NCBI GenBank assembly: GCA_014529385.2
Contig: CM043953.1
Coordinates: forward strand, 71,959,372 to 72,023,371
From: Adiantum capillus-veneris
Lineage: Eukaryota > Streptophyta > Polypodiopsida > Polypodiales > Pteridaceae
Direction of reading: 5' to 3'
DNA length: 64,000 nt
Part shown: positions 12,573 to 23,521 of the stretch, one piece after another
Layout: every line of letters starts with the position of its first letter
Numbering within the stretch: the first letter of the stretch is position 1
Position numbers and translations under genes: made by a program
The notes under the pieces: model-generated
What the model was told of the DNA's origin: nothing
The model's database searches: none
The model's input: the letters and a program-made list of their open reading frames with translations, nothing else

Positions 12573-15171
12573 TGAGGCGGTCCGGGGCGGGCAACAAGAA
12601 GAGCGGCCTCTAAACACCCTTCGAGGCTCCGCTGCTGCTCAATTGGGGCTGGGGCAAGCACAATCAGAGACAACAACAATCCACAGCCAGAAACCAAACA
12701 AGAAAAGGGGCACCACCTAGTTGTAGATGCGAACTAGGACGCACGTGATATCTCCTTGTACTCAAATGCACAAAGAGAGGGGAATGCAAGATAGCCACAC
12801 ACACCAAACACAAACATTCACCACGCCAGAGAGAGGTAAAGCGCACAAATCAACTTGAGCAACTCAGTCTTAGTCTTAAAGACTAGATGCACACAAAGCT
12901 TGATAAGAAATAGAGAGACAACACAAAACTTGACCTTGTTGCCAATACACAAATTGTCTTAGGGTCACGGAAGCCCTCTCAACGAGCACCCTCTTACAAT
13001 TGAAAGTTTTGGCAAACAATTCAACAAGCCCTCAAACTACCAAACATGAAATGGCACAACAAACTTCAAGGACAATATACCTTCAACCACCTGATGAGTC
13101 AACTTATCAAGTCAATTTGGAGAGAAGAGTCGTAGTTGCAGCATACAATTGCACCCAAAACTATGAATCTTATTTATGGACAAGAGTAGGCTACAAGTGT
13201 GATTGCAGAGTATAGTATCACTCCACTCCTCTAGATGGCATAACTAACTTCAAGCTTCTCCATGCACTTATGTGTAGTGATGGAATAGAGCACTCACAAT
13301 GCACACACTCTACACAACTAGGCTTGAAGAGTGGTGTGTTATGTGTTGAGAATGGTGTGGTGTAGTGTGATCATGTGATAATTTACAAGGGAGAGAAGGG
13401 CTCTATTTATAGGTTTTAGAAGCCCCGATTAGGATTAGGCCTAATCAAGTTTATTTGAAGGAATAAAAGATTATGCATATTTTTATTTTTTTTCATGAGG
13501 GTGGGTCTCTCTTGTCCTTTTAGTCACATGGATGTGGGCTCAAGGGAAGAGAATTATCGAGGATGAAAGGAGAGAGGATTGAGTGAATAATTTGGGAGTG
13601 CTTACTCTAGTAGAGGGTGCATTTTACAATAAGGTTAGTGGTTAGTAGTTAGTAATTATCACTAAAAAATATTTACAAAATTTTCAACAAATGGTGAGAT
13701 ATATGATAAGAAAAGTTAGAGAAGGGATGAGCTTGTAAAGAGAGGTTGAAGCTTTGGAGAAGTTGACATTCACCTCTTTACATCACCGGAAGAAGAAGCA
13801 GTTAGCATGGCGAAGTAACGCGTGTCGATGAAGCTATGTTATCTTCAAAACTTGGAAAATTCATGATAAAAGCCTTCATTTGCAGAGGTTATCCTTGGAT
13901 TTTTGCTGATTTTTTGAAGTTCTTTACAAAGTTGAAGAGAGTATGGTAATATGGACATATATGTAGAGAGAAAGGGGGACACATAGGGTGTAGAAATGGA
14001 GGATGAAGGCTATGGAGGTGTGAGAGATGTGGCAATGGTGAAGAGGGTGAATTAGGACATGGGAGTTGCAGGTTTGGGAGTGGGAAGGAGAGGGAGGAGT
14101 GTGTGTGAAAGAGGAAAGTGATAAAGTGGAAGAGGGAGTGTGGCTGCATAGCATGGGCAAACTGGGGTCCACCAATAAAATAATAGCTCACAGCTCGTAG
14201 CTCAAAAAAATATGAAAAAATTTGAGGTGAAAGTTCAGCTCACGAGCTACAACCTATATTTGTATCACCTTTTCAAATTCGGGGAGCACGTGATCTTTAA
14301 AAATTCAGCAAAACCGACTGTTTTTTTCAGTGCACAAGGTCCTTGTGAGGTCCTTCTTTGGATGATTCTTTTGAATACCTCCAAGAGTGAGCTCCCTATG
14401 GTGCATGCATGCATTCCACATACCCTTGACCTTATTTGGTAGGTCTATAATTGAAGATATTGTTGAGATCATGATATAAGTGAATAGTACAACTAAGAAA
14501 ATCAAATATTGAGGGGTCTAAAAAAAATATGTACATGTCAAATATAAATAATATAGGTGGAAAAAATATAAAGGGGTCAAAATAAATATCTCTCATTATA
14601 AGTCTACCATAAAAAGATGAATATTTTTGGTGGTCTAATTTATGAGAGTAATAGAGAATAGATGTAGGAAGGAAAAAATCACAATAGTGAAAAAATATAC
14701 ACATAAATAAAACTAGTTTTTTTGGATTTTGTTGGGATGGAGTTACACCAAAAATAAGAGAAGCTTGCATGAAATTATTTTTATATGGAATAAATAGTAT
14801 GCAAAATGGTAAGAAAAAATATGGTAATGATGAGTCAATGTACATAGCATAAATAATACACACCTAAATATAAATATTTAAATAAATACCAAAATAATTA
14901 TGAAAAATCATTTTATTTAGACCCTATATACAATGAAATATTTACACACAAATGTGCCATAATATTTATTATTATTATTATTATTATTATTTTTGGCTCA
15001 ACTAGCCCAGTGACTAGCTTATTAAGGGTTTTTAAGAAGATATGGGAAAAGTCCCTAACTCACACACGCCTATGTATAGTGAAATGGTAGGGATAACCAA
15101 AACGTTTGAGTGATTTGATAGGGTGAGGTAGCTTACTATGGCAATTATGGAAAGCCAAAAAACGGCTATCA
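12573..15171 (-). repeat. Element C 3' LTR (2599 bp)
   Basis: Its copies are at 26445-29044 (full) and 16146-18029 (partial). It starts TGAGGCGGTCCGG and ends GGCTATCA on the plus strand. It contains an ATT microsatellite near 14965-14992. The Ser/Pro/His-rich minus-strand ORFs inside (about 100 and 143 codons) recur in all copies because the LTR recurs; I see no protein family in them. Confidence 0.9.
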
Positions 15172-16145
15172 TTAGCCCCTCCCTTAGATAATGGTACATT
15201 CATGTACCATTTATCTGATCATACAACATGTAGATTGTGTAACGTTTGTCTTTGTCTGCTCTCATCTTTGAAGAACCTTTGTTGTATGATTAAGAAACCT
15301 TGTGTGATATGGAAGGTTCTCAGAGCCAGTAGCAAGATGTAATGAAGTGACGGAGTAAACCTCCTCCATTGAGAAAGTTTCCATAAGCACCCCCCAGGAT
15401 CAAAGATCTTGAAATATCTTTCCCAAAGAGAGATGTATGGTAATGAATCACTTACTGATTTCGGTTGAAGAAACTTGTAGATTTTATTAATGTCCATCAT
15501 TGCATCTATCACTATGAAGGTGATATCAAAGATTGGTTGCTCTTCCTCCTGTGTAAAGTTGATGTATCTGCTACGATCTTCAAGAGATTTTATGAGAAAA
15601 TTCTTGAACTGTAGCTCATAAAATTCATTCAACCTAGGTAGGTCATCAAGTCAAAAATTCTATGACCTTCATGATTTAGGAAAGCTTGATCCATGGTTCC
15701 AGCTGCTATTGGAAGATATTGCAAATAGTTCACCACATAAGTAGATAATAGACGAAGGTTTCTATTGCTTCCAACACATGGGAAGAGAATAGATTTTGGT
15801 ACTGATTGATAAACTATCTACATGTAGCAATCAAAAAGTTTTTCATCTATGATAAAGACCATAAGCAACACAATGTGTGACCTCCATACACCAAAGAACC
15901 AAATGTAGAAGGTTTGGAAACATTTGTTCATCACCAAGTATTCATGTCCTCTTCCACTTAAGAAGGTATGGTGCCCCGGATGAAAGGTATATATGAAGAG
16001 AGGAGAAGTTGACTTTGAAGAGGTGAAACCCAATGTGAAGATGATTTGGGCTTCAAAAGCTTGGACTTTCTTGCTAAGAGATTGTCCCATGAATGAAGAG
16101 CCACCCACTAAAACACCATTAGAGAGAATGATACCCTTCTGACAA
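13291..16145 (-). repeat. First copy of a 2.85-kb tandem duplication in element C
   Basis: The segment from mid-LTR (CACTCACAATGCAC at 13291) through the LTR end into the internal region (CTTCTGACA at about 16144) is followed directly by a second copy, 16146-24677, which contains element D. Without D and its duplication the second copy is about 2858 bp. The join reads CTGACAACACTCACAATGC, with only a 2-3 base overlap. Confidence 0.85.
15172..15187 (-). other. Element C polypurine tract
   Basis: On the minus strand CTAAGGGAGGGGCTAA directly precedes TGATAGCC, the start of the 3' LTR. It would prime plus-strand DNA synthesis. The duplicated copy is at 18030 onward. Confidence 0.7.
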
Positions 16146-16159
16146 CACTCACAATGCAC
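15219..16159 (-). pseudogene. Duplicated 3' part of the element C long ORF, broken
   Basis: Two minus-strand ORFs (16159-15818 and 15632-15219) are a second, decayed copy of the C-terminal part of the long ORF now split by element D (24349 down, and 18679-18077). They share SFMGQSLSKKVQ and SDSLPYISLWERYF. Here a TAG ends the first piece after DCYM, where the other copy has TGG and stays open, and a frameshift precedes the second piece. I know no family for this sequence. Confidence 0.7.
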
Positions 16160-17818
16160 GCACTCTACACAACTAGGCTTGAAGAGTGGTGTGTTATGTG
16201 TTGAGAATGGTGTGGTGTAGTGTGATCATGTGATAATTTACAAGGGAGAGAAGGGCTCTATTTATAGGTTTTAGAAGCCCCGATTAGGATTATGCCTAAT
16301 CAAGTTTATTTGAAGGAATAAAAAATTATGCATATTTTTATTTTTTTTCATGAGGGTGGGTCTCTCTTGTCCTTTGAGCCACATGGATGTGGGCTCAAGG
16401 GAAGAGAATTATCGAGGATGAAAGAAGAGAGGATTGAGTGAATAATTTGGGAGTGCCTACTCTAGTAGAGGGTGCATTTTACAATAAAGTTAGTGGTTAG
16501 TAGTTAGTAATTATCACTAAAAAATATTTACAAAATCATTCACCAAATGGTGAGATATATGATGAGAAAAGTTAGAGAAAGGATGAGCTTGTAAAGAGAG
16601 GTTGAAGCTTTGGAGAAGTTGACATTCACCTCTTTACATCACCGGAAGAAGAAGCAGTCAGCATGGCGAAGTAACGCGTGTCGATGAAGCTATGTTATCT
16701 TCAAACCTTGGAAAATTAATGATAAAAGCCTTCATTTGCAGAGGTTATCCTTGGATTTTTGCTGATTTTTTGAAGTTCTTTACAAAGTTGAAGAGAGTAT
16801 GGTAATATGGACATATATGTAGAGAGAAAGGGGGACACATAGGGTGTAGAAATGGAGGATGAAGGCTATGGAGGTGTGAGAGATGTGACAATGGTGAAGA
16901 GGGTGAATTAGGACATGGGAGTTGCAGGTTTGGGAGTGGGAAGGAGAGGGAGGAGTGTGTGTGAAAAAGGAAAATGATAAAGTGGAAGAGGGAGTGTGGC
17001 TGCATAGCATGGGAAAACTGGGGTCCACCAATAAAATCATAGCTCACAGCTCGTAGCTCAAAAAAATATGAAAAAATTTGAGGTGAAAGTTCAGCTCACG
17101 AGCTACAACCTATATTTGTATCACCTTTTCAAATTCGGGGAGCACGTGATCTTTAAAAATTCAGCAAAACCGATTGTTTTTTCCACTGCACAAGGTCCTT
17201 GTGAGGTCCTTCTTTGGATGATTCTTTTGAATACCTCCAAGAGTGAGCTCCCCATGGTGCATGCATGCATTCCACATACCCTTGACCTTATTTGGTAGGT
17301 CTATAATTGAGGATATTGTTGAGATCATGATATAAGTGAATAGTACAACTAAGAAAATCAAATATTGAGGGGTCAAAAAGAAATATGTACATGTCAAATA
17401 TAAATAATATAGGTGAAAAAAATATAAAGGGGTGAAAATAAATATCTCTCATTATATGTCTACCATAAAAAGATGAATATTTTTGGTGGTCTAATTTATG
17501 AGAGTAATAGAGAATAGATGTAGGAAGGAAAAAATCACAATAGTGAAAAAATATACACATAAATAAAACTAGTTTTTTTGGATTTTGTTGGGATGGAGTT
17601 ACACCAAAAATAAGAGAAGCTCGCATGAAATTATTTTTATATGGAATAAATAGTATGCAAAATGGTAAGAAAAAATATGGTAATGATGAGTCAATGTACA
17701 TAGCATAAATAACACACACCTAAGTATTAATATTTAAATAAATACCAAAATAATTATGAAAACTCATTTTATTTAGGCCTTATATACAATGAAATATTTA
17801 CACACAAATGGGCCATAA

Positions 17819-17850
<32 letters not shown>

Positions 17851-18029
17851 TTTGCTCAACTAGCCCAGTGACTAGCTGATTAAGGGTTTTTAAGAAGATA
17901 TGGGAAAAGTCCCTAACTCACACACGCCTATGTACAGTGAAATGGTAGGGATAACCAAAATGTTTGAGTGATTTGATAGGGTGAGGTAGCTTACTATGGC
18001 AATTATGGAAAGCCAAAAAACGGCTATCA
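16146..18029 (-). repeat. Partial LTR in the middle of element C
   Basis: This 1.9-kb stretch matches 13291-15171 and ends in the same GGCTATCA. It lacks the first 700 bp or so of the LTR and arose through the tandem duplication, not as a solo insertion, because internal sequence follows it exactly as it follows the left LTR. Confidence 0.85.
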
Positions 18030-18076
18030 TTAGCCCCCCCCTTAGATAATGGTACATTCATGTACCATTTATCCGA

Positions 18077-18679
18077 TCATACAACATGTAGATTGTGTAA
18101 CGTCTGTCTTTGTCTACTCTCATCTTTGAAGAACCTTTGTTGTATGATTAAGAAACCTTGTGTGATATGGAAGGTTCGCAGAGCCAATAGCAGGATGTAA
18201 TGAAGTGACGGAGTAAACCTCCTCCATTGAGAAAGTTTCCATAAGCACCCCCCAGGATCAAAGATCTTGAAATATCTTTCCCAAAGAGAGATGTATGGTA
18301 ATGAATCACTTACTGATTTCGGTTGAAGAAACTTGTAGATTTTATTGTTGTCCATCATTGCATCTATCACTATGAAGGTGATATAAAAGATTGGTTGCTC
18401 TTTCTCCTGTGTAAAGTTGATGTATCTGCTACGATCTTCAAGAGCTTTTATGAGCAAATTCTTGAACTGTAGCTCATAAAATTCATTCAACCTAGGTAGG
18501 CTCATCAAGTCAAAAATTCTATGACCTTCATGATTTAGGAGAGCTTGATCCATGCTTCCAGCTGCTATTGGAAGATATTGCAAATAGTTCACCACATAAG
18601 TAGATAATAGACGAAGGTTTCTATTGCTTCCAACACATTGGAAGAGAATAGATTTTGGTACTGATTGATGAACTATCCA
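18077..18679 (-). CDS. C-terminal part of the element C long ORF, cut off by element D
   Basis: On the minus strand the frame is open from the element D insertion point (18679) to a stop at 18077, about 200 codons. Before D arrived it was continuous with the ORF at 24354-25727: the codons for DCYMW just right of D join in frame to IVHQSVPKS left of D. The sequence is rich in aromatic and basic residues (ISLWERYFKIFDPGGCLWKL) and has no motif I recognise. It is no longer attached to its start codon. Function is unknown. Confidence 0.6.
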   Translation of the reverse strand, partial: WIVHQSVPKSILFQCVGSNRNLRLLSTYVVNYLQYLPIAAGSMDQALLNHEGHRIFDLMSLPRLNEFYELQFKNLLIKALEDRSRYINFTQEKEQPIFYITFIVIDAMMDNNKIYKFLQPKSVSDSLPYISLWERYFKIFDPGGCLWKLSQWRRFTPSLHYILLLALRTFHITQGFLIIQQRFFKDESRQRQTLHNLHVV

Positions 18680-19506
18680 TGTTTGGAAATAAGACGTAGC
18701 TAAATAGATAATTGAGTAGATTACTTAATGGAGAGAGACAGATTTATATACACGAGATTATAGAGTAGAGAGAGAGAGAGAGTACACACGATATACGTGG
18801 TTCACCCAGTGTGGGCTACGTCCACGGGAAAGCAGCCACTCAATGGCTTTAGTACTTCAAAACAAGAAGTAGTTTACAAAGGGATTATACCCTTAATGGA
18901 GCTCCCGCCTTGCTTCACTCTCACCACCTCACACTCACCTTGTTGCATCAACTTTACACTATGAAATGTGTGTAGAAATGGCCTCCTTTTATAGGCCAAA
19001 AGGGCTGCCCTCTCTTATGAGAGACAGCCATGTGTAGCCGCCCTTGTGCGAATAAGTCCAAATCGGACCCTCCAATCCGCCCATGTGTGGCCGCCCTTGA
19101 GAAGACAAGTCCGCTTTTGAATTCGGCCACCGGCCATTGAATTCGGCAACCGGCCACCGGCCATTGACTTTCGACCACCGGCCACCGGCCATTGACTTCC
19201 GACCACCGACCATCGGCCATTGACTACCGGCCACCGGCCAACCGACCGGTTGTTTTCCGACCACTTTCCGGCCGCCGTCCGGCCATAGTATTCCGGCGAA
19301 TAGGAATATTCCGGCGAATAAAAAGTCTCGGGGGCCTCCGCCCCCGAGGCCTTTAAAGTTGCCCCTGATTCTTGTCCGTGAAAATTTTGGTTTCCGGTGA
19401 GTGATTTTCCTTCACGCACGATGGCTTCTCCTCATAATGGGGGCCTTACAAATGTGCGCTTTTACCACAAAAAATTACAAGGGTAAATCAGGCTCCATAC
19501 TTAACA
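18680..19506 (-). repeat. Element D 3' LTR (827 bp)
   Basis: By eye it is identical to 23522-24348, including the GA tract near 18768 and the CCGGCCA repeats. The short minus-strand ORFs at 18954-19419 are LTR frames that recur in the other LTR. Confidence 0.95.
19132..19223 (-). repeat. Four-unit, about 28-bp GC-rich tandem repeat in the element D U3
   Basis: GGCCATTGA recurs at 19132, 19159, 19187 and 19215 (spacing 27, 28, 28), each preceded by copies of CCACC. The same array is in the other LTR at 23974-24065. It lies upstream of the TATA box on the minus strand, in U3. Confidence 0.85.
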
Positions 19507-19517
19507 ATCTCCCACTT
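19507..19517 (-). other. Element D polypurine tract
   Basis: On the minus strand AAGTGGGAGAT abuts the 3' LTR start TGTTAAG. It is the usual copia plus-strand primer. Confidence 0.8.
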
Positions 19518-19566
19518 GGAGACTGATCTCCAAACCAAACCTGTGACTGCTTTCCATTCTGGCTTC

Positions 19567-22500
19567 TTATCCTTGAATGCCGATTGAAGATGAGCAGAAG
19601 CTCAACTTCTCCTTGTTGACCACCTTTGTAAACATGTCTGCAGGATTTTCACTTGTATGCACCTTTCCTAGCTTTAGTTGTCCCTCTTCCAAAAGAGTGC
19701 GTATGAAGTGATATCTCACCTCAATGTGCTTTGTCCTTGAATGAAAGGCTGAATTCTTCGCAAGATGGATAGCGCTTTGGCTATCACTGTACAAGACACA
19801 ATTGTCTTGTTTGAATCCAAGCTCTTCTAAGAATCTGTGAAGCCACAGAATTTCTTTGCTTGCCTCCGTCATTGCTACATACTCTGCTTCCGTGGTAGAA
19901 AGTGAAACCACTTTCTGCAGCTTTGAAGCCCAGCTTACTGCTGTGCCTCCAACTGTGAACACATAGCCAGTAGTGCTCCTTCGAGTATCTTTGTCACCTG
20001 CCATATCTGCATCAACATACCCTTCTAGAAAAATATCATTTCCTCCAAAATACAAAGCATTTGTTGTTGTCCCTTTTAGATACCTAAGTATCCACTTCAC
20101 AGCTTGCCAATGCTCTTTACCTGGGTTGTCCATGAACCTACTCACAACTCCCACTGCATGTGCAATGTCTGGCCTTGTCCATACCATAGCATACATTAGA
20201 GAACCTACCGCTGCAGCATATGGAACTTTAGACATATAGGCTATCTCCTCTTGTGTCTTTGGACACATATCCTTCGTTAGTTTAAAATGACCAGCCAAAG
20301 GTGTAGAAACTGGTTTTGCATTTTGCATTGCAAACCTTTCTAGTACCTTCTTGATGTAATCTTCTTGAGATAGCTTTATTGTCTTCTTCGTCCTGTCCCT
20401 TGATATTTTCATACCAAGTATCCTCTTTGCAGCACCTAAATCTTTCATTGAAAAAGATTTAGACAACTCCTCTTTTAGGTCTTTGATGTCCTGCATGTTA
20501 GCACTTGCAATCAACATGTCATCAACATACAACATTAGGATGATGAATTTACCATCTCCCAAATTCTTCGTGTAGACGCAGTGATCCGAGTTGCATCTTG
20601 TGAATCCATGATCCAACATCCATCGATCAAACTTCAAGTACCATTGTCTTGATGCTTGCTTTAAACCATACAAGCTCTTCTTTAATCTGCAAACCATTTT
20701 CTCCTTACCTTTTACTTCATACCCCTTTGGTTGAAGCATGTAGATTTCCTCCTCTAAGTCACCGTGAGGGAATGCCGTATTTACATCCATTTGCTCGAGA
20801 TTTAAATCATGAACAGCCACAAGGCTTAAGACAAGCCTAATTGAGTTCATTTTTACAACAGGAGAAAATATTTCATTGAAGTCAATACCTTTCTTTTGAG
20901 AAAACCCTTTTACCACAAGCCTAGACTTGTACCTTTTCTTCCCACCTTCTTCTTCCTTCAACTTGTACACCCATTTGTTTTGAAGTGCCCGCTTACCTTT
21001 AGGTAACTCAACCAACTCCCATGTTTGGTTGCGATGTAGTGAGTCCATCTCCACTTGCATGCTCTTCGTCCATTCTTCTTTGGATTCATGTTGCATAGCT
21101 TCTTCATATGATTCCGGCTCTCCAGAATCTGAGATCAAGAGATGGTTGAAGGAAGGAACAAACCTTTCTGGAGGTCTACTTGCTCTTGTAGATCTTCGGG
21201 GAATAGGTTGAGTCTCCTCATTTGGTTGACGTTGTTGCACATTGTCACCGTTTGCAGTCCTTGAGTCTTCACCGTCCTCAAGCTCCATGTACTCATCACC
21301 TTTTTCTTTTGTTTGTTTTCTTTCCAAGTAATCTTTGTACATATTTTGTTCGTTAAAAATTACATCCCTACTCCTTAAGATTTTACCATCTTCAGGATTC
21401 CATAGGCGATACCCAAAGTCACCTTCTCCATAGCCAATGAAGAAACACTTTTTGGACTTTGCATCTAGCTTTGATCTTAGGCTTCTATCTATGTGCATGA
21501 AAGCCTCACACCCAAACACTTTGAGAAATGCATAATTCACCGGTTTACCTGTCCATGCCTCTTCTGGAACTCCCCCATCCAATGCTGTTGAGGGTGACCG
21601 GTTGATTAAGTACACAGACGTACTTACAGCTTCCGCCCAAAACTCAAGCGGTAGGCCTGCATGTAGCCGCATGCTTCGTGCTCGCTCCATGATTGTCCTG
21701 TTCATCCTTTCCGAAATCCCATTTTGTTGAGGTGTCCTTGGGGTTGTCCTTTGCCTCCGAATGCCATTGATAGCACAAAAGCTTTCAAAAGCTTGGCTGC
21801 AATATTCGCCTCCATTGTCGGATCTGAGGCATTTAACCTTGGTACCTGTTTCATTCTCCACAAAGGCTTTCCACCTTTGAAATATGGAAAATACATCGGA
21901 TTTATTCTTCATGACATAAACCCATGTTTTTCTAGTCGCATCGTCTATGAATGTTACATAGTACAATGAGCCACCAAGTGATGGTGTACTTGCAGGACCC
22001 CAAACATCAGAATGAACCAACTCAAGTTTTTTATTTTTTCTTTCATTTCCTGATTTTTGAAATTTTACCCTCTTTTGTTTACCATAAACACAATCTTCAC
22101 AGAACTCTAAGTCCACTTCTTTCAAACCTGGTAGAAGCTTCTTTGTTTGAAGGATTTGCATTCCTTTGGCACTCATATGCCCAAGTCGGTAGTGCCACAC
22201 CGCACTGTCAACTTCTGTAGTCGCTGCACAAGCTGAAGGTTGCGTGCTAACAGTACACAAGTAAAGTGTACCGACTTTTTCACCCTTGGCAACCACCAAA
22301 GATCCCTTTGAGATCTTCCACCGTTTGTTTCCGAATGCAATGTTGTGACCTTCATCGTCCAATTGTCCTGTAGAGATCAAATTTTTGCGAAGAGAAGGAA
22401 CATGCCTAACATCTTTAAGCTTCCATTCATTTCCGTTAGCAGTTTTGACAGAAACTGTACCTTTGCCGACAATCTCACAAGCTTCATCATCTCCCAAGTA

Positions 22501-23457
22501 TACATACCCAAAATTACCTTTGGTGTAGTCTTGGAAATGTTGCTTGTGTGGTGTCGCATGGAATGAAGCCCCGGAATCTACTATCCAGGAATTAGACACA
22601 TTGTCTAATGAGAGAATTAGAGCATCTTGCTCTACTTTACCTGCCACATTGGCCTCCGATGTTGGCTTGTTCTCTTGAGACTCTGTCTCCTTCTTCTTCT
22701 TGGACCAGCAATCCTTCTTGACGTGGCCCTTCTTGCCGCAGTTCCAACATTCAAGAACTGACTTTGTGCGTGACTTGCTCCGCCTTGAGCGATCACGACC
22801 CTTTTGGTTTTTGAACCTCTCCTTAAGCCTTCCTCTTGTTTCCACTGATAGTGCAGCACTTGATGATTCTCCTGTGCTTCTCCTTCGCATTTCCTCGCTT
22901 AGGAGAACACCCACAACATCATCAAACTTAAGAGTATTTGTGCCAGAGATAGAATTACTTACAGCCATCACAAGGCTGTCCCAACTATCTGGTAGAGATG
23001 ATAGTATAAGGAGAGCTCGCACTTCGTCATCGAAATTGATTTTCACTGATCGAAGTTGACTTATGTTTGTGTTAAAGTCATTTAGGTGTTCTGCAACTGA
23101 ACCATTCTCTGCCATCTTTAGATTGAACAAGCGCTTCATAAGAAATACCTTATTGGATGCCGATGGTTTCTCGTAGAAGTCGTCAAGTGACTTCATCAAG
23201 TCCTCCGTGGTCTTCATCTCCGAAACATTGAAGGCCACCGTCGACGCCAAGCTTAACCGGATTGTTCCCAGTGCCTTTCGATCAAGGACAATCCATGCTT
23301 CATCTGCCATTGTTGCGGGCTTCTTCGCAAGACCGCCTAGTGGCAAATAGAGGTCCTTCTGGTAGAGATAGTCTTCAATCTGCATCTTCCAATGTTGGTA
23401 GTTTTTGCCGTTGAACTTCTCAATCTTGAGCTTCCCTTCCTCCGCCATAACTCCCAC
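19567..23457 (-). CDS. Element D gag-pol polyprotein, 1296 aa
   Basis: A single open frame encodes the complete copia polyprotein that makes the particle, copies the RNA and integrates the DNA. Approximate domains: Gag 1-230; zinc knuckle CWNCGKKGHVKKDC near 235; protease with DSGASFHATP near 292; GAG-pre-integrase WHYRLGHM near 420; integrase core with HSDVWGP near 479, SDNGGEYC near 543 and ERMNRT near 582 (the D,D,E residues); RT with DVNTAF...GDLEEEIYM near 890 and the catalytic YVDDML near 974; RNase H with DADMAGD near 1147 and STTEAEYVAM near 1184. Length is normal for the family. The start is the first ATG of the frame (23457), about 50 bp downstream of the primer site; a second in-frame ATG lies 9 bp later. 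All catalytic residues I can check are present. It sits inside the ORF of element C. Confidence 0.95.
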   Translation of the reverse strand: MGVMAEEGKLKIEKFNGKNYQHWKMQIEDYLYQKDLYLPLGGLAKKPATMADEAWIVLDRKALGTIRLSLASTVAFNVSEMKTTEDLMKSLDDFYEKPSASNKVFLMKRLFNLKMAENGSVAEHLNDFNTNISQLRSVKINFDDEVRALLILSSLPDSWDSLVMAVSNSISGTNTLKFDDVVGVLLSEEMRRRSTGESSSAALSVETRGRLKERFKNQKGRDRSRRSKSRTKSVLECWNCGKKGHVKKDCWSKKKKETESQENKPTSEANVAGKVEQDALILSLDNVSNSWIVDSGASFHATPHKQHFQDYTKGNFGYVYLGDDEACEIVGKGTVSVKTANGNEWKLKDVRHVPSLRKNLISTGQLDDEGHNIAFGNKRWKISKGSLVVAKGEKVGTLYLCTVSTQPSACAATTEVDSAVWHYRLGHMSAKGMQILQTKKLLPGLKEVDLEFCEDCVYGKQKRVKFQKSGNERKNKKLELVHSDVWGPASTPSLGGSLYYVTFIDDATRKTWVYVMKNKSDVFSIFQRWKAFVENETGTKVKCLRSDNGGEYCSQAFESFCAINGIRRQRTTPRTPQQNGISERMNRTIMERARSMRLHAGLPLEFWAEAVSTSVYLINRSPSTALDGGVPEEAWTGKPVNYAFLKVFGCEAFMHIDRSLRSKLDAKSKKCFFIGYGEGDFGYRLWNPEDGKILRSRDVIFNEQNMYKDYLERKQTKEKGDEYMELEDGEDSRTANGDNVQQRQPNEETQPIPRRSTRASRPPERFVPSFNHLLISDSGEPESYEEAMQHESKEEWTKSMQVEMDSLHRNQTWELVELPKGKRALQNKWVYKLKEEEGGKKRYKSRLVVKGFSQKKGIDFNEIFSPVVKMNSIRLVLSLVAVHDLNLEQMDVNTAFPHGDLEEEIYMLQPKGYEVKGKEKMVCRLKKSLYGLKQASRQWYLKFDRWMLDHGFTRCNSDHCVYTKNLGDGKFIILMLYVDDMLIASANMQDIKDLKEELSKSFSMKDLGAAKRILGMKISRDRTKKTIKLSQEDYIKKVLERFAMQNAKPVSTPLAGHFKLTKDMCPKTQEEIAYMSKVPYAAAVGSLMYAMVWTRPDIAHAVGVVSRFMDNPGKEHWQAVKWILRYLKGTTTNALYFGGNDIFLEGYVDADMAGDKDTRRSTTGYVFTVGGTAVSWASKLQKVVSLSTTEAEYVAMTEASKEILWLHRFLEELGFKQDNCVLYSDSQSAIHLAKNSAFHSRTKHIEVRYHFIRTLLEEGQLKLGKVHTSENPADMFTKVVNKEKLSFCSSSIGIQG

Positions 23458-23507
23458 TCAATTCAAGGAATCCTTTCCTTGAGATAATTTAGCTACGAGC
23501 AAACCTT

Positions 23508-23519
23508 GCTCTGATACCA
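23508..23519 (-). other. Element D primer-binding site (tRNA-iMet)
   Basis: On the minus strand TGGTATCAGAGC lies two bases after the 5' LTR end CCAAACA. It is the standard complement of plant initiator tRNA-Met. Confidence 0.92.
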
Positions 23520-23521
23520 GT

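Noticed and set aside
13889-14863. Ser/Pro/His-rich and Phe/Ile-rich minus-strand ORFs repeated at about 16745 and 27760
   Set aside because: They recur because they lie in the three copies of the element C LTR; they have no motif and variable ends.
18954-19419. Gly/Trp-rich ORFs recurring at 23796-24261
   Set aside because: They are frames through the U3 tandem repeat of element D, identical only because the LTRs are identical.
22632-23059. ORFs of 75 and 119 codons within 22632-23059
   Set aside because: They overlap the intact element D polyprotein in other frames and lack any family signal.
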